Shown here: one piece after another, positions 1 through 5,118 of the stretch | How the letters are laid out: each line of letters begins with the position of its first letter | How positions within the stretch are numbered: position 1 is the stretch's first letter | NCBI GenBank assembly: GCA_021731325.1 | Contig: JAKFXP010000127.1 | Span: 1 to 6,916 of the forward strand | DNA from: Parcubacteria group bacterium | Lineage (GTDB): Bacteria; Patescibacteriota; Minisyncoccia; Phycocordibacterales; UBA12088 | Reading direction: 5' to 3' | Length of the DNA: 6,916 bases | Position numbers and translations under genes: made by a program | Notes under the pieces: generated by a model | The model's input: only the letters and a program-made list of their open reading frames with translations | The model's database searches: none | What the model was told of the DNA's origin: nothing

Positions 1-39
1 GTATAGCAAAAGCACTAGTTCCCAACTATTAAACTTTTA

Positions 40-79
40 TATACAAAAAAGGACCAAATGACTTTGGTCCTTTTGTATA
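40..79 (-). terminator. Intrinsic terminator, probably bidirectional
   Basis: An 8-bp stem, GGACCAAA at 51-58 and TTTGGTCC at 63-70, closes a TGAC loop. A-rich and T-rich flanks extend the pairing. Read on the minus strand the stem is followed by six T, which suits the end of the gene at 86-256. Read on the plus strand it is followed by four T and could end a gene entering from the left of the window. Confidence 0.8.
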
Positions 80-85
80 CAGGTA

Positions 86-256
86 CTACGCTGTACGTTC
101 AATCGCGTAGAGAGCAACGAGCCCCTCGTACAGTTTTCGTGTTACCTCTGCTTTGGTACACCCTTTTTTCTCCGCTTTTGCAAGGTACAGCGGGTACGCA
201 CTTGCAAAGCTGATGGTGTAGAAAGGGGTAGTGTGGGAAATGGTACTGTTCCCCAT
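86..256 (-). CDS. Short DUF2200-like protein (56 aa), probably truncated or divergent
   Basis: The frame runs from ATG at 256-254 to TAG at 88-86. Residues 12-38 (FYTISFASAYPLYLAKAEKK, then GCTKAEV) closely resemble the N-terminal half of DUF2200 proteins as I recall them (a core of MSFASVYPLYV..KAERKGRTKAEV). DUF2200 proteins are usually a little over 100 aa and continue with a WLTGY-type motif. Here the chain instead ends after KLYEGLVALYAIERTA, and the other frames just downstream do not restore the missing part. The frame is open upstream to a stop at 295-293, but no other start codon is present. No Shine-Dalgarno is visible. The terminator at 40-79 lies directly downstream, which supports a real transcript. 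The molecular function of DUF2200 is not known. A divergent remnant or a pseudogene are the alternatives. Confidence 0.6.
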   Translation of the reverse strand: MGNSTISHTTPFYTISFASAYPLYLAKAEKKGCTKAEVTRKLYEGLVALYAIERTA

Positions 257-272
257 TTGGAATTTTTGTAAT

Positions 273-278
273 ACTATA
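273..278 (-). promoter_or_regulatory. Possible -10 box for the DUF2200-like gene
   Basis: On the minus strand TATAGT (5 of 6 matches to TATAAT) ends 16 bases before the ATG at 256. No good -35 lies 16-18 bases further upstream, so this is tentative. Confidence 0.3.
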
Positions 279-351
279 CGCTCATCACAGGCTTAGGTAG
301 TAAGACGTACCATTTTTTATTAGCGGTACCGTTTTTAACCACACACTCTAT

Positions 352-501
352 ATGTTATCTACCATTGCAATCGTATTAATTGTGCTGTGGCTCCTCGGTA
401 TGATTACGTCGTACACCATCGGTGGCTTTATTCACATCCTCCTCGTCGCAGCCATCATTATGTTCTTGGTACGCATCATTAAGGGTGAGCGCGTGTTGTA
501 A
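352..501 (+). CDS. Lmo0937-type small membrane protein (49 aa)
   Basis: This gene encodes 49 residues from ATG at 352 to TAA at 499-501. The pattern is typical of the Lmo0937 family of tiny membrane proteins: TIAIVLIVLWLLG, a short SYTIGGFIH turn, a second hydrophobic stretch LLVAAIIMFLVRII, and a basic KGERVL tail. It should form two transmembrane helices, about residues 4-19 and 27-43, with the basic end in the cytoplasm. Members are often found near stress and envelope genes, but the biochemical role is unknown. No Shine-Dalgarno precedes the ATG. A hairpin terminator follows 21 bases after the stop. It is one of three small membrane proteins in the left part of the window, with the YggT and GlsB types. 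Confidence 0.85.
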   Translation: MLSTIAIVLIVLWLLGMITSYTIGGFIHILLVAAIIMFLVRIIKGERVL

Positions 502-522
502 AGCTTAAGCGCTGGTGCCAAG

Positions 523-544
523 ATAGCTGCAACGCGGCTATTTT
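523..544 (+). terminator. Terminator of the Lmo0937-type gene
   Basis: ATAGCTGC (523-530) pairs with GCGGCTAT (534-541) over 8 bp with one T-G wobble and an AAC loop. Four T (541-544, the first shared with the stem) follow on the plus strand. It overlaps the stop codon of the convergent sigma factor gene, so the two genes share this compact end region. Confidence 0.6.
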
Positions 545-1080
545 GTCGCATTATATAGCAGCGTGAGCTTTGCAAGCCCTCGATGAAGTTGCACAGCAAC
601 CGCATTCTTGGAATAGCCGGTAATGAGCGCCATTTCGGTAAGCGTAAGTGATTGTACGTATCGCATACGTATTACTTTTTGATACTTTTCGGGAAGTTGA
701 TGTACGAGCGCAAGGGCTGTTTTTCCATCGAGTACGTCGAGGAGCCGGTTTATGGGGTCGGTGCTCGGTTCAAACCCTTTTTCGAGCAAGATATCGAGCG
801 ATGTCGTTGAGTATTTTCTCTTTCTGTATTCATCTACAATCAGGTTATTGAGAATATGGTAGAGAAATGCTTTCATTACATCAATCTTTCCCCCCTTAAT
901 GAGGTAGCGCCAGGTCTTCATAAAGGTGTCCTGAACCATATCATCACTCGTCGCACCATCAGACACCTTGAACTGTGCATACGAATGAAGCCCTTTCTCG
1001 TAGTCGTGATATGCCTCGCTCAAAGATTCTTCCGATGTTTGTTTTTGTGATAGTGACATATAGTGGAGTCGTTCATACAT
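538..1080 (-). CDS. Sigma-70 family RNA polymerase sigma factor, ECF-like two-domain form (180 aa)
   Basis: This is a small sigma factor that would direct RNA polymerase to a specific promoter set. From the chosen start, region 2 covers about residues 24-92, with the region 2.2 helix SDDMVQDTFMKTW at 45-57 and the region 2.4 segment NNLIVDEYRKRK at 78-89. Region 4 is about 124-172, with the LPEKYQKVIRMRYVQSLT core followed by the helix-turn-helix TLTEMALITGYSKNAVAVQL. There is no region 1 or 3, and the length is normal for an ECF-type factor. The frame stays open to an ATG at 1191, but homology begins well after that. ATG 1080 is preferred because a -10 box (TAATAT, 1091-1086) lies exactly five bases upstream, predicting a leaderless mRNA. 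ATG 1059 (MSLSQK) is the alternative. No anti-sigma gene is adjacent. The closest candidate regulator is the divergent PAS protein at 1295. Confidence 0.88.
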   Translation of the reverse strand: MYERLHYMSLSQKQTSEESLSEAYHDYEKGLHSYAQFKVSDGATSDDMVQDTFMKTWRYLIKGGKIDVMKAFLYHILNNLIVDEYRKRKYSTTSLDILLEKGFEPSTDPINRLLDVLDGKTALALVHQLPEKYQKVIRMRYVQSLTLTEMALITGYSKNAVAVQLHRGLAKLTLLYNATK

Positions 1081-1085
1081 GCACA

Positions 1086-1091
1086 ATATTA
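1086..1091 (-). promoter_or_regulatory. -10 box of the sigma factor gene
   Basis: TAATAT on the minus strand ends five bases before the ATG at 1080, so transcription would begin at or next to the start codon. The -35 is poor: TGGGAC, 18 bases upstream. Confidence 0.45.
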
Positions 1092-1294
1092 CAATCACAT
1101 TACGAGCCCGTCCCACGTAATAGAGAGAACTAATATGTTTGGCCGTATTATCGGACTGCGTCCGCATAGCAGCATTACCAAATAGGTACACCAGTTTGTA
1201 TGATGGTGAGTATAGATGTTATTTCAGTATACCACAGTACTCGCTCAAGGATGCGTTGTTGTAACACAATACGCGCTTGAACGGCGCTAAGCAT

Positions 1295-1882
1295 ATGAAC
1301 ACAACCACATCTGCCACGGGGCACACAAGCCCCCTTGGCCCTGATATTATCAAACGAGTGTGGGAAGAAAGTTGGACGTACATTAAGACGGTCGTTGATA
1401 TCGTACGTGAGCCGGTGTTGATACTCGATAAAGAGCTCCGTGTTATGGCGGCCAATGAGCCATTCTATCGAACGTTCCAGGTCGACCCAAAGGAGACCGA
1501 GGGCAAGGTTATATACAAGCTCGGCAATGGTCAGTGGGACATTCCTCCCCTTCGAAAGTTGCTCGAGGACATTTTGCCTCACAACACATTTTTTAAGGGG
1601 TTTGAGGTTACCCATGAGTTCCCCTCTATCGGACGCAAGATTATGCTGTTGAACGCCCGTGAAATCCACTCACGACCTATCGATGGTACGAGCAATCCTG
1701 CACTTTTTCCACCTATCATTCTCCTTGCTATGGAAGACATTACCGACATGATGCGCGTAGCGGATACACTCGCCGGTCATGCACAAAAACTCGACGACAC
1801 GTTTGGTGGACGGTTACATACCCTAGAGATACTTACCAGCAAACTAGAAAAGAATATCAAGCAGCTCAAAAAAAAGGCGTAA
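1295..1882 (+). CDS. Orphan PAS-domain protein with C-terminal coiled coil (195 aa)
   Basis: A single PAS fold spans about residues 30-150. It opens with IVREPVLILDKELRVMAANEPFYRTF and contains the segment GNGQWDIPPLRKLLEDILP (78-95), which I associate with PAS sensors of CheR/CheB-type and HWE-type kinase proteins. It closes with the LLNAREI and ILLAMEDIT strands. Residues 155-195 are charged and heptad-like and should form a coiled coil, but no kinase, cyclase or DNA-binding output domain follows. The protein is therefore probably a stand-alone soluble sensor acting on a partner through the coiled coil. ATG 1295 was chosen; an in-frame TTG at 1277 adds six residues. It is transcribed away from the sigma factor gene and is followed after 70 bases by the YggT and GlsB-type genes. 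Control of that sigma factor is an attractive inference but is not shown by sequence. Confidence 0.82.
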   Translation: MNTTTSATGHTSPLGPDIIKRVWEESWTYIKTVVDIVREPVLILDKELRVMAANEPFYRTFQVDPKETEGKVIYKLGNGQWDIPPLRKLLEDILPHNTFFKGFEVTHEFPSIGRKIMLLNAREIHSRPIDGTSNPALFPPIILLAMEDITDMMRVADTLAGHAQKLDDTFGGRLHTLEILTSKLEKNIKQLKKKA

Positions 1883-1952
1883 CATTTCTCTCGTCACAAC
1901 AGTACCACTAACGAGAAGAACACAATATTACTATTACTCACGTAATCGCCCC

Positions 1953-2324
1953 ATGGGCACCACTATGAATTCATCATATACTTCCTCCTCCACAAAACCT
2001 CTCTACCGCGGTACGCAAATTATCTGGTATATTCTCAGTATTATCGAGGTGCTTTTAGCGTTTCGTTTTGCGCTCAAGTTACTTGGTGCAAACCCAGATG
2101 CAGGCTTTACAAGCTTTATCTATGAGATCACGTACCTATTCGCATCACCATTCCTCAGTGTATTCGGCAAAACGTACATACAGGGGAGTGTCTTTGAATG
2201 GACCACCCTCCTTGCCATGTTCGTCTACTGGATGATTGCGGTCGGCGTCGTCAACATGTTTCTTATGAGTAGGACGGTTTCTACCCCTGAAGCTGCAGAG
2301 AAGCTGAGCAACCAGGACGTCTAA
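1953..2324 (+). CDS. YggT family membrane protein (123 aa)
   Basis: The core matches the YggT family: a first helix IIWYILSIIEVLLAFRFALKLLG (about 22-44), the family pattern LGANPDAGFTSFIYEITYLFASPF (about 44-67), and GSVFEWTTLLAMFVYWMIAVGVVNMF (about 78-103), which carries the second helix. YggT proteins are inner-membrane proteins linked to osmotic stress or cell-division functions in other bacteria. The role here is unproven. The Ser/Thr-rich N-terminus (residues 5-14) is probably an unstructured extension. ATG 1953 and ATG 1965 are both possible and neither has a Shine-Dalgarno. ATG 1953 sits inside a CCCATGGG palindrome (1950-1957). It ends 25 bases before the GlsB-type gene, so the two are almost certainly co-transcribed. 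Confidence 0.88.
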   Translation: MGTTMNSSYTSSSTKPLYRGTQIIWYILSIIEVLLAFRFALKLLGANPDAGFTSFIYEITYLFASPFLSVFGKTYIQGSVFEWTTLLAMFVYWMIAVGVVNMFLMSRTVSTPEAAEKLSNQDV

Positions 2325-2349
2325 ATAAACATATTAATTACCGATACCT

Positions 2350-2601
2350 ATGGAATACATACTCATCACTATCGTTGGCGGGACAATCGGACTTATTGCC
2401 ACACTGATCATGAAAGCTGACTTACATCAAGGACTCGTGTTCAATCTCGGTCTGGGTATCCTTGGTGCAACGATTGGTGCTCTGTCGATGGGTACGATTG
2501 ACCATGTGCCGCTCATTACCGTGAGCTCAACAAGTCTCATTGCCTCAGTATTGGGTGCGAGCATACTCATTGGTATGATCAAGGAGTTTCAACGTGCGTA
2601 A
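2350..2601 (+). CDS. GlsB/YeaQ/YmgE family membrane protein (83 aa)
   Basis: This protein has three hydrophobic segments at about 3-21, 30-48 and 57-78, with the small-residue-rich pattern ILITIVGGTIGLIATLIMK then FNLGLGILGATIGALSMG. This is the pattern of the GlsB/YeaQ/YmgE stress-response (transglycosylase-associated) proteins, and 83 aa is the usual length. The family is induced by general or envelope stress in several bacteria; its biochemical activity is unknown. It lies 25 bases after the YggT gene on the same strand and probably closes an operon that may begin with the PAS gene. The start ATG at 2350 has no Shine-Dalgarno. The C-terminus KEFQRA is short and polar. Confidence 0.85.
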   Translation: MEYILITIVGGTIGLIATLIMKADLHQGLVFNLGLGILGATIGALSMGTIDHVPLITVSSTSLIASVLGASILIGMIKEFQRA

Positions 2602-2626
2602 CTCTACCCATAGACTATGCTATTCA

Positions 2627-2668
2627 CCCCCTGCAGCGGGGGAAACGGGGGCATGTTAGTACACCCCC
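2627..2668. repeat. Two C5/G5 hairpins downstream of the YggT-GlsB pair
   Basis: CCCCC (2627-2631) can pair with GGGGG (2638-2642) around a six-base loop. A second GGGGG (2647-2651) plus TGT can pair with ACA plus CCCCC (2654-2668), with a TAGT loop and a CA bulge. The arms can also exchange partners. There is no T tract on either side, so it is not a standard intrinsic terminator; it may protect the 3' end of the operon mRNA. The rest of 2602-2759 shows no gene. Confidence 0.45.
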
Positions 2669-2759
2669 TATCAGAAAGCTATCTCGGTTTCAATGACGAC
2701 TCCTGTGGACTTTTAGATACCTCTACTGAATTCAAACAAATGCTGAGTACTACACCACC

Positions 2760-3098
2760 CTACCCTATATTTTTATTTACCGTCATTACTTCTATAGATG
2801 CTCCGGGGATACCAAAGTGGGGGTGATCCTTAAACATTTCTGCGGCAGTATCGAGGGATTCTGCTTCGACAATGGAATACATCATGAGATCATTGCGCGC
2901 ATCAACGATACCCTCGCTCGTAATACGCTTTGGTTTTCCGACTCCCGCAGTCTCTACAATTGCACCCTTGTGTGCTGCCATCCATGTATTCCACTCGGTT
3001 TGCATGCCTAGTTCCTGCTTCTTACGCTCCTCTTCTGGTAATTGCATCCACGCATCTAATCCAGTGTGTGGCATCTGGTAGGTTACAAAATATTTCAT
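2760..3098 (-). CDS. YciI-like (YCII-related/DGPF-type) protein (112 aa)
   Basis: This is a small ferredoxin-like-fold protein. The N-terminal strand MKYFVTYQMP, a charged helix (about 21-45), ARNDLMMYSIVEAESLDTAAEMFKDHP and the closing motif HFGIPGASIEVMTV (about 94-107) are the usual order in YciI-like proteins. The final IPGA.IEVM motif is especially typical. Members are soluble, dimeric and mostly uncharacterised; some related enzymes act on small chlorinated or oxidised aromatics, but nothing here indicates a substrate. The frame is open to 3227, but ATG 3098 is the family start and has a promoter ending eight bases upstream, so the mRNA should be nearly leaderless. It is divergent from the DUF1801 gene and no clear terminator follows the TAG. 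Confidence 0.8.
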   Translation of the reverse strand: MKYFVTYQMPHTGLDAWMQLPEEERKKQELGMQTEWNTWMAAHKGAIVETAGVGKPKRITSEGIVDARNDLMMYSIVEAESLDTAAEMFKDHPHFGIPGASIEVMTVNKNIG

Positions 3099-3106
3099 AT
3101 GTATTG

Positions 3107-3136
3107 AGTATACCTGGGCACGCGCGTATATGCCAA
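3107..3136 (-). promoter_or_regulatory. Sigma-70-type promoter of the YciI-like gene
   Basis: On the minus strand TTGGCA (3136-3131) and TATACT (3112-3107) are separated by 18 bases. Each hexamer matches 5 of 6 consensus bases. The -10 ends eight bases before the ATG, giving a leader of about 0-2 bases. Confidence 0.75.
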
Positions 3137-3172
3137 CTTCATCTACACCCGCACCCACCCCCCACGTGCCAC

Positions 3173-3190
3173 TTGGCGCATGTTTGGCGC
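3173..3190 (+). repeat. Direct repeat TTGGCGC x2 at 11-bp phasing
   Basis: TTGGCGC occurs at 3173-3179 and again at 3184-3190, one helical turn apart. The second copy contains the -35 hexamer of the DUF1801 gene. It lies between the two divergent promoters and is a candidate regulator site, though only by spacing. Confidence 0.35.
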
Positions 3191-3212
3191 CCTGCACTGT
3201 TTGGAGTAGTAT
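3184..3212 (+). promoter_or_regulatory. Sigma-70-type promoter of the DUF1801 gene
   Basis: TTGGCG (3184-3189) and TAGTAT (3207-3212) are 17 bases apart, and the -10 ends nine bases before the ATG at 3222. The geometry mirrors the divergent YciI promoter and again predicts a leaderless or nearly leaderless mRNA. Confidence 0.65.
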
Positions 3213-3221
3213 GTAAATACT

Positions 3222-3632
3222 ATGCAAAAAACAACTGCCACCACCATTGCCGAATACAACGCACTCCAGACAGCCTCGGTACGAGAGATATGTGACGTAT
3301 TAGCTGAGCGCATACCCGCCGGGTTATCTAAGAGTGAGTCAAAGCTCTGGCACGGATCACCCGTGTGGTTTATTGCAGGCAATCCTATCGTCTCGTACTC
3401 GGTGCGAAAAGACGGAAGAGTGTCCCTTATGTTTTTTAGTGGACAGGGTTTTGAAGAAGCAGCACTCACTCCAGAAGGGTCGTTTAAAGCTGCCGCAATC
3501 TACTATACCGATGTCACACAAATCAAACGCACCCGCCTAGAGCAGTGGCTCAAAAAAGCAAAGACAATCCAGTGGGATTACAAAAACATCGTCAAACGAA
3601 AAGGGGTGTTAGAGAAGCTGACCATTGAGTAA
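3222..3632 (+). CDS. DUF1801 domain protein (136 aa)
   Basis: The family core runs from about residue 18 to 122. It includes a helix VREICDVLAERIP, the signature SESKLWHGSPVWFIAGNPIVSYSVRKDGRVSLMFF (38-72), and a terminal helix TRLEQWLKKAKTIQWDY that continues into a lysine-rich tail (KNIVKRKG). DUF1801 proteins are small soluble alpha/beta proteins of about 110-150 aa, common in free-living and stress-adapted bacteria, with no assigned activity. ATG 3222 is the first start and has its own promoter. No Shine-Dalgarno is present. No strong plus-strand terminator follows; the G-free tract at 3662-3719 and the hairpin at 3720-3740 come next. Confidence 0.8.
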   Translation: MQKTTATTIAEYNALQTASVREICDVLAERIPAGLSKSESKLWHGSPVWFIAGNPIVSYSVRKDGRVSLMFFSGQGFEEAALTPEGSFKAAAIYYTDVTQIKRTRLEQWLKKAKTIQWDYKNIVKRKGVLEKLTIE

Positions 3633-3662
3633 CGGGCTCGCACACAGAGTACGGTGCACGGT

Positions 3663-3692
3663 CCCCCCACCTTCCCCATTACACCCCAACCC
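3663..3692 (-). other. G-quadruplex motif on the minus strand
   Basis: The plus strand has C runs at 3663-3668, 3674-3677, 3684-3687 and 3690-3692. On the minus strand these are four G runs of at least three, with loops of 2, 6 and 5 bases, which satisfies the standard G3+N1-7 rule. It lies beyond the terminator of the minus-strand operon and in the 3' region of the plus-strand DUF1801 transcript. Confidence 0.6.
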
Positions 3693-3694
3693 AC

Positions 3695-3714
3695 ACTCTC
3701 ACTCTCACTCTCAC
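3695..3714 (+). repeat. Hexanucleotide tandem repeat (ACTCTC)3
   Basis: ACTCTC is repeated three times (3695-3712), followed by AC. It is part of a 58-base stretch, 3662-3719, with no G at all on the plus strand. Confidence 0.7.
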
Positions 3715-3740
3715 AAAAAGACCCGTCATAGAGACGGGTC
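3715..3740 (-). terminator. Terminator of the 4350-3751 operon
   Basis: GACCCGTC and GACGGGTC (3720-3727 and 3733-3740) form an 8-bp stem with a five-base loop. On the minus strand it is followed by five T (3719-3715). It starts 10 bases after the stop codon of the gene at 3751. Confidence 0.88.
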
Positions 3741-3750
3741 GTGTGGTACA

Positions 3751-4056
3751 TTATGCTTCGTACCAATTTGGTTTGTCTGCTATCAAACGCAACACACACT
3801 TGCGTACCTGTAGATCAAGCGGAAATGGCATGCGGTACATCGTTGGCAAATAATCAACATAGAGTACTTCTCCGTACTCATACACTTCAACCTCAATGTG
3901 TGTAATCAATTCCCACCCCGACTCAGTAGGCACTGCCTGCACAATTAAATATTTGAGACAAAAATCATCGTTGGTATTACCAAGGTACTCTCTGGTATCA
4001 ATGTGTGCCAACCGCACACCCTCTTGATACTTTTTAGCTGGTGTTGGCGTATCCAC
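3751..4056 (-). CDS. Unrecognised protein, second gene of a two-gene operon (101 aa)
   Basis: I do not recognise this family. The predicted protein is acidic and aromatic-rich, with alternating strands in the middle (CLKYLIVQAVP, GWELITHIEVEVYEYGEVLYVDYLP) and a C-terminal helix QVRKCVLRLIADKPNWYEA, so a small alpha/beta fold is likely. There is no signal peptide or membrane segment. The start is GTG at 4056-4054: the sequence AGGAGGAG ends three bases before it and no in-frame ATG is near. The ribosome binding site begins within the upstream gene's TAG stop, and the gap between the genes is nine bases, so the two are co-transcribed and possibly translationally coupled. A terminator follows after the TAA stop. 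Small size, tight coupling and similar acidity suggest the two products act together. Confidence 0.8.
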   Translation of the reverse strand: MDTPTPAKKYQEGVRLAHIDTREYLGNTNDDFCLKYLIVQAVPTESGWELITHIEVEVYEYGEVLYVDYLPTMYRMPFPLDLQVRKCVLRLIADKPNWYEA

Positions 4057-4065
4057 GTGCTCCTC

Positions 4066-4350
4066 CTATACATCGTCGTAGTGATAGACGGTGATACCAT
4101 GCTCTCCGCTCGCGAGATTAAGTGGGTTGCCAGGAGTAACCTGAAAACCGACTTCGTTATCTGGATCTAGTTGACATATAATCTCGCCAAGCAACGCAAC
4201 GTAACATTTCCCACCCCCCATTTCACCAAGATAGGGGCCCTGTACATCGACCGTTTGACCTGGAGAAATCTCCATATAGTCCCCACGACCCAACTGTGTG
4301 TGAAAACCAAAAGCAACGAGCGTAGAGCTCGTATTGTTGGTAACTTTCAT
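4066..4350 (-). CDS. Unrecognised beta-rich protein, first gene of a two-gene operon (94 aa)
   Basis: The family is not recognised. The sequence is rich in glycine and short strands (TSSTLVAFGFHT, DYMEISPGQTVDVQGPYLG, CYVALLGEIICQLD, HGITVYHYDD) with a glycine run MGGGKC at 44-49, which suggests a small all-beta sandwich. There are two cysteines (49 and 59), no transmembrane segment and an acidic C-terminus. ATG 4350 was chosen because GGGAG lies about seven bases upstream and the protein starts with a strand there. An in-frame ATG at 4410 adds 20 residues with no ribosome binding site. It has its own promoter at 4442-4415 and a 5' leader of about 58 bases with a CCCATG/CATGGG hairpin. It ends nine bases before the next gene. 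Confidence 0.78.
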   Translation of the reverse strand: MKVTNNTSSTLVAFGFHTQLGRGDYMEISPGQTVDVQGPYLGEMGGGKCYVALLGEIICQLDPDNEVGFQVTPGNPLNLASGEHGITVYHYDDV

Positions 4351-4379
4351 GTTTTTTCTCCCGAAGAACGTGTTGTAAA

Positions 4380-4395
4380 CCCATGTACCCATGGG
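4380..4395 (-). promoter_or_regulatory. Hairpin in the leader of the 4350-3751 operon
   Basis: CCCATG and CATGGG flank a four-base loop, forming a perfect 6-bp inverted repeat. It lies between the predicted transcription start (about 4408) and the ribosome binding site. Similar CCCATG/CATGGG repeats occur at 1950-1957 and 6060-6073. Confidence 0.4.
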
Positions 4396-4414
4396 GACTG
4401 TAAAGAACACGGTA

Positions 4415-4442
4415 ACTATACTCCCGAGATTGTGTGCGTCAA
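4415..4442 (-). promoter_or_regulatory. Sigma-70-type promoter of the 4350-3751 operon
   Basis: On the minus strand TTGACG (4442-4437) and TATAGT (4420-4415) are 16 bases apart, each matching 5 of 6. A GTAAC-C-GTTAC inverted repeat (4463-4473) lies just upstream, overlapping the VOC stop codon. This makes the operon independent of the upstream VOC gene. Confidence 0.72.
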
Positions 4443-4469
4443 CAAAGCGTGTGCGCCTTGTGGTAACCG

Positions 4470-4931
4470 TTACACCCCTTGGAGTGTTGCAATATCAATC
4501 TTCTGCATCTGCAAGAGCTTTTCCCACGCTCCTGGTGTAAGCAGGATTGATTCTATGTTCTCGGGATTTATTTGCCACGACAGACCGTACTTGTCTTTGC
4601 ACCATCCACACTGACTTTCCATACCACCGTCTGCGGTGAGCTTTTCCCAGTAGTAATCAATTTCGGCCTGGTCTTTGCATGCAATATTAAACGACACTGC
4701 TTCGGTAAAGGTAAATTCGTCACCGGCATTGATGGCCACAAACTCTTCTCCCATGAGGGTAAAGTAAATAGCAAGTGGTTTACCCGCAAACGATTCTTGA
4801 AAATCAAGAAGTCCCTCGGTTGGGTAATAGGTGGTGGTGATAATTGCTCCCTCAGGAAACACGGAGAGGTAAAAATTGACCGCTTCTTCTGCATTGCCCT
4901 TAAACCACAGGTTTGGTGTTATTTTTTGCAT
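4470..4931 (-). CDS. PhnB-like VOC superfamily protein (153 aa)
   Basis: This is a PhnB-type member of the vicinal-oxygen-chelate superfamily (3-demethylubiquinone-9 3-methyltransferase-like domain). It opens with KITPNLWFKGNAEEAVNFYLSVFP (3-26), the family's first beta-alpha unit. It continues with AIYFTLMGEEFVAINAGDEFTFTEAVSFNIACKD and the GWCKDKYGLSWQINP segment (109-123). The name is historical; most members have no proven methyltransferase activity and may bind or modify small molecules. The length is normal. ATG 4931 matches the family start and lacks a Shine-Dalgarno. Upstream is a leader of up to 170 bases that may begin at the conserved element at 5062-5118. It ends close to the -35 box of the next operon. 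It is distinct in sequence from the second VOC gene at 6101, so the pair is not a recent duplication. Confidence 0.85.
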   Translation of the reverse strand: MQKITPNLWFKGNAEEAVNFYLSVFPEGAIITTTYYPTEGLLDFQESFAGKPLAIYFTLMGEEFVAINAGDEFTFTEAVSFNIACKDQAEIDYYWEKLTADGGMESQCGWCKDKYGLSWQINPENIESILLTPGAWEKLLQMQKIDIATLQGV

Positions 4932-5061
4932 AGTAGTAGTATGGTGATTGGATAACGTACGTACTGATACGGAGCCACCCTATAGTTATACCTCAGGATA
5001 CTGCCTCTTACGAATGGGTGTGTACTGCCACCATGGGTGGGTGAGGTTCTGTATATGCAAC

Positions 5062-5118
5062 CAACTCCCCTGAAGGGAATGTCAAATATGTCTGGTGTGG
5101 AAAAGGTGTTATAACACA
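5062..5118 (-). repeat. Dispersed element, copy 1 (extended -10 plus leader)
   Basis: Reading the minus strand from TGTGT, this copy matches copy 2 (6732-6789) at 46 of 58 aligned columns with one single-base gap. The blocks CTTTTCCACACCAGAC and TTTGACATT are identical, as is the end TTCA..GGAGT. Differences are concentrated in the -10 hexamer and one short spacer. The conserved part starts at the extended -10 box and covers the first 40 or so transcribed bases. The minus-strand direction leads to the VOC gene at 4931. Confidence 0.8.

Noticed and set aside
1081..1191. N-terminal extension of the sigma factor frame to ATG 1191
   Set aside because: The added 37 residues resemble no sigma region, lack a ribosome binding site and would include the promoter box at 1086-1091.
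1081..1934. Shared CACAATATTAC 11-mer upstream of the sigma and YggT genes as a common regulator site
   Set aside because: The two copies face opposite ways relative to their genes and lie in AT-rich DNA; only two occurrences, so chance is likely.
2617..2826. Plus-strand frame after the GlsB-type gene
   Set aside because: It overlaps the end of the YciI-like gene, has no ribosome binding site or promoter, and its protein looks random; part of it is the G/C-run hairpin region.
3695..3714. ACTCTC tandem as part of a CRISPR-like array
   Set aside because: The units are six bases with no spacers; this is a simple-sequence repeat.
4171..4614. Plus-strand frame opposite the unknown operon and first VOC gene
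   Set aside because: It is antisense to two supported genes and to the operon promoter; no start signal and no family resemblance.
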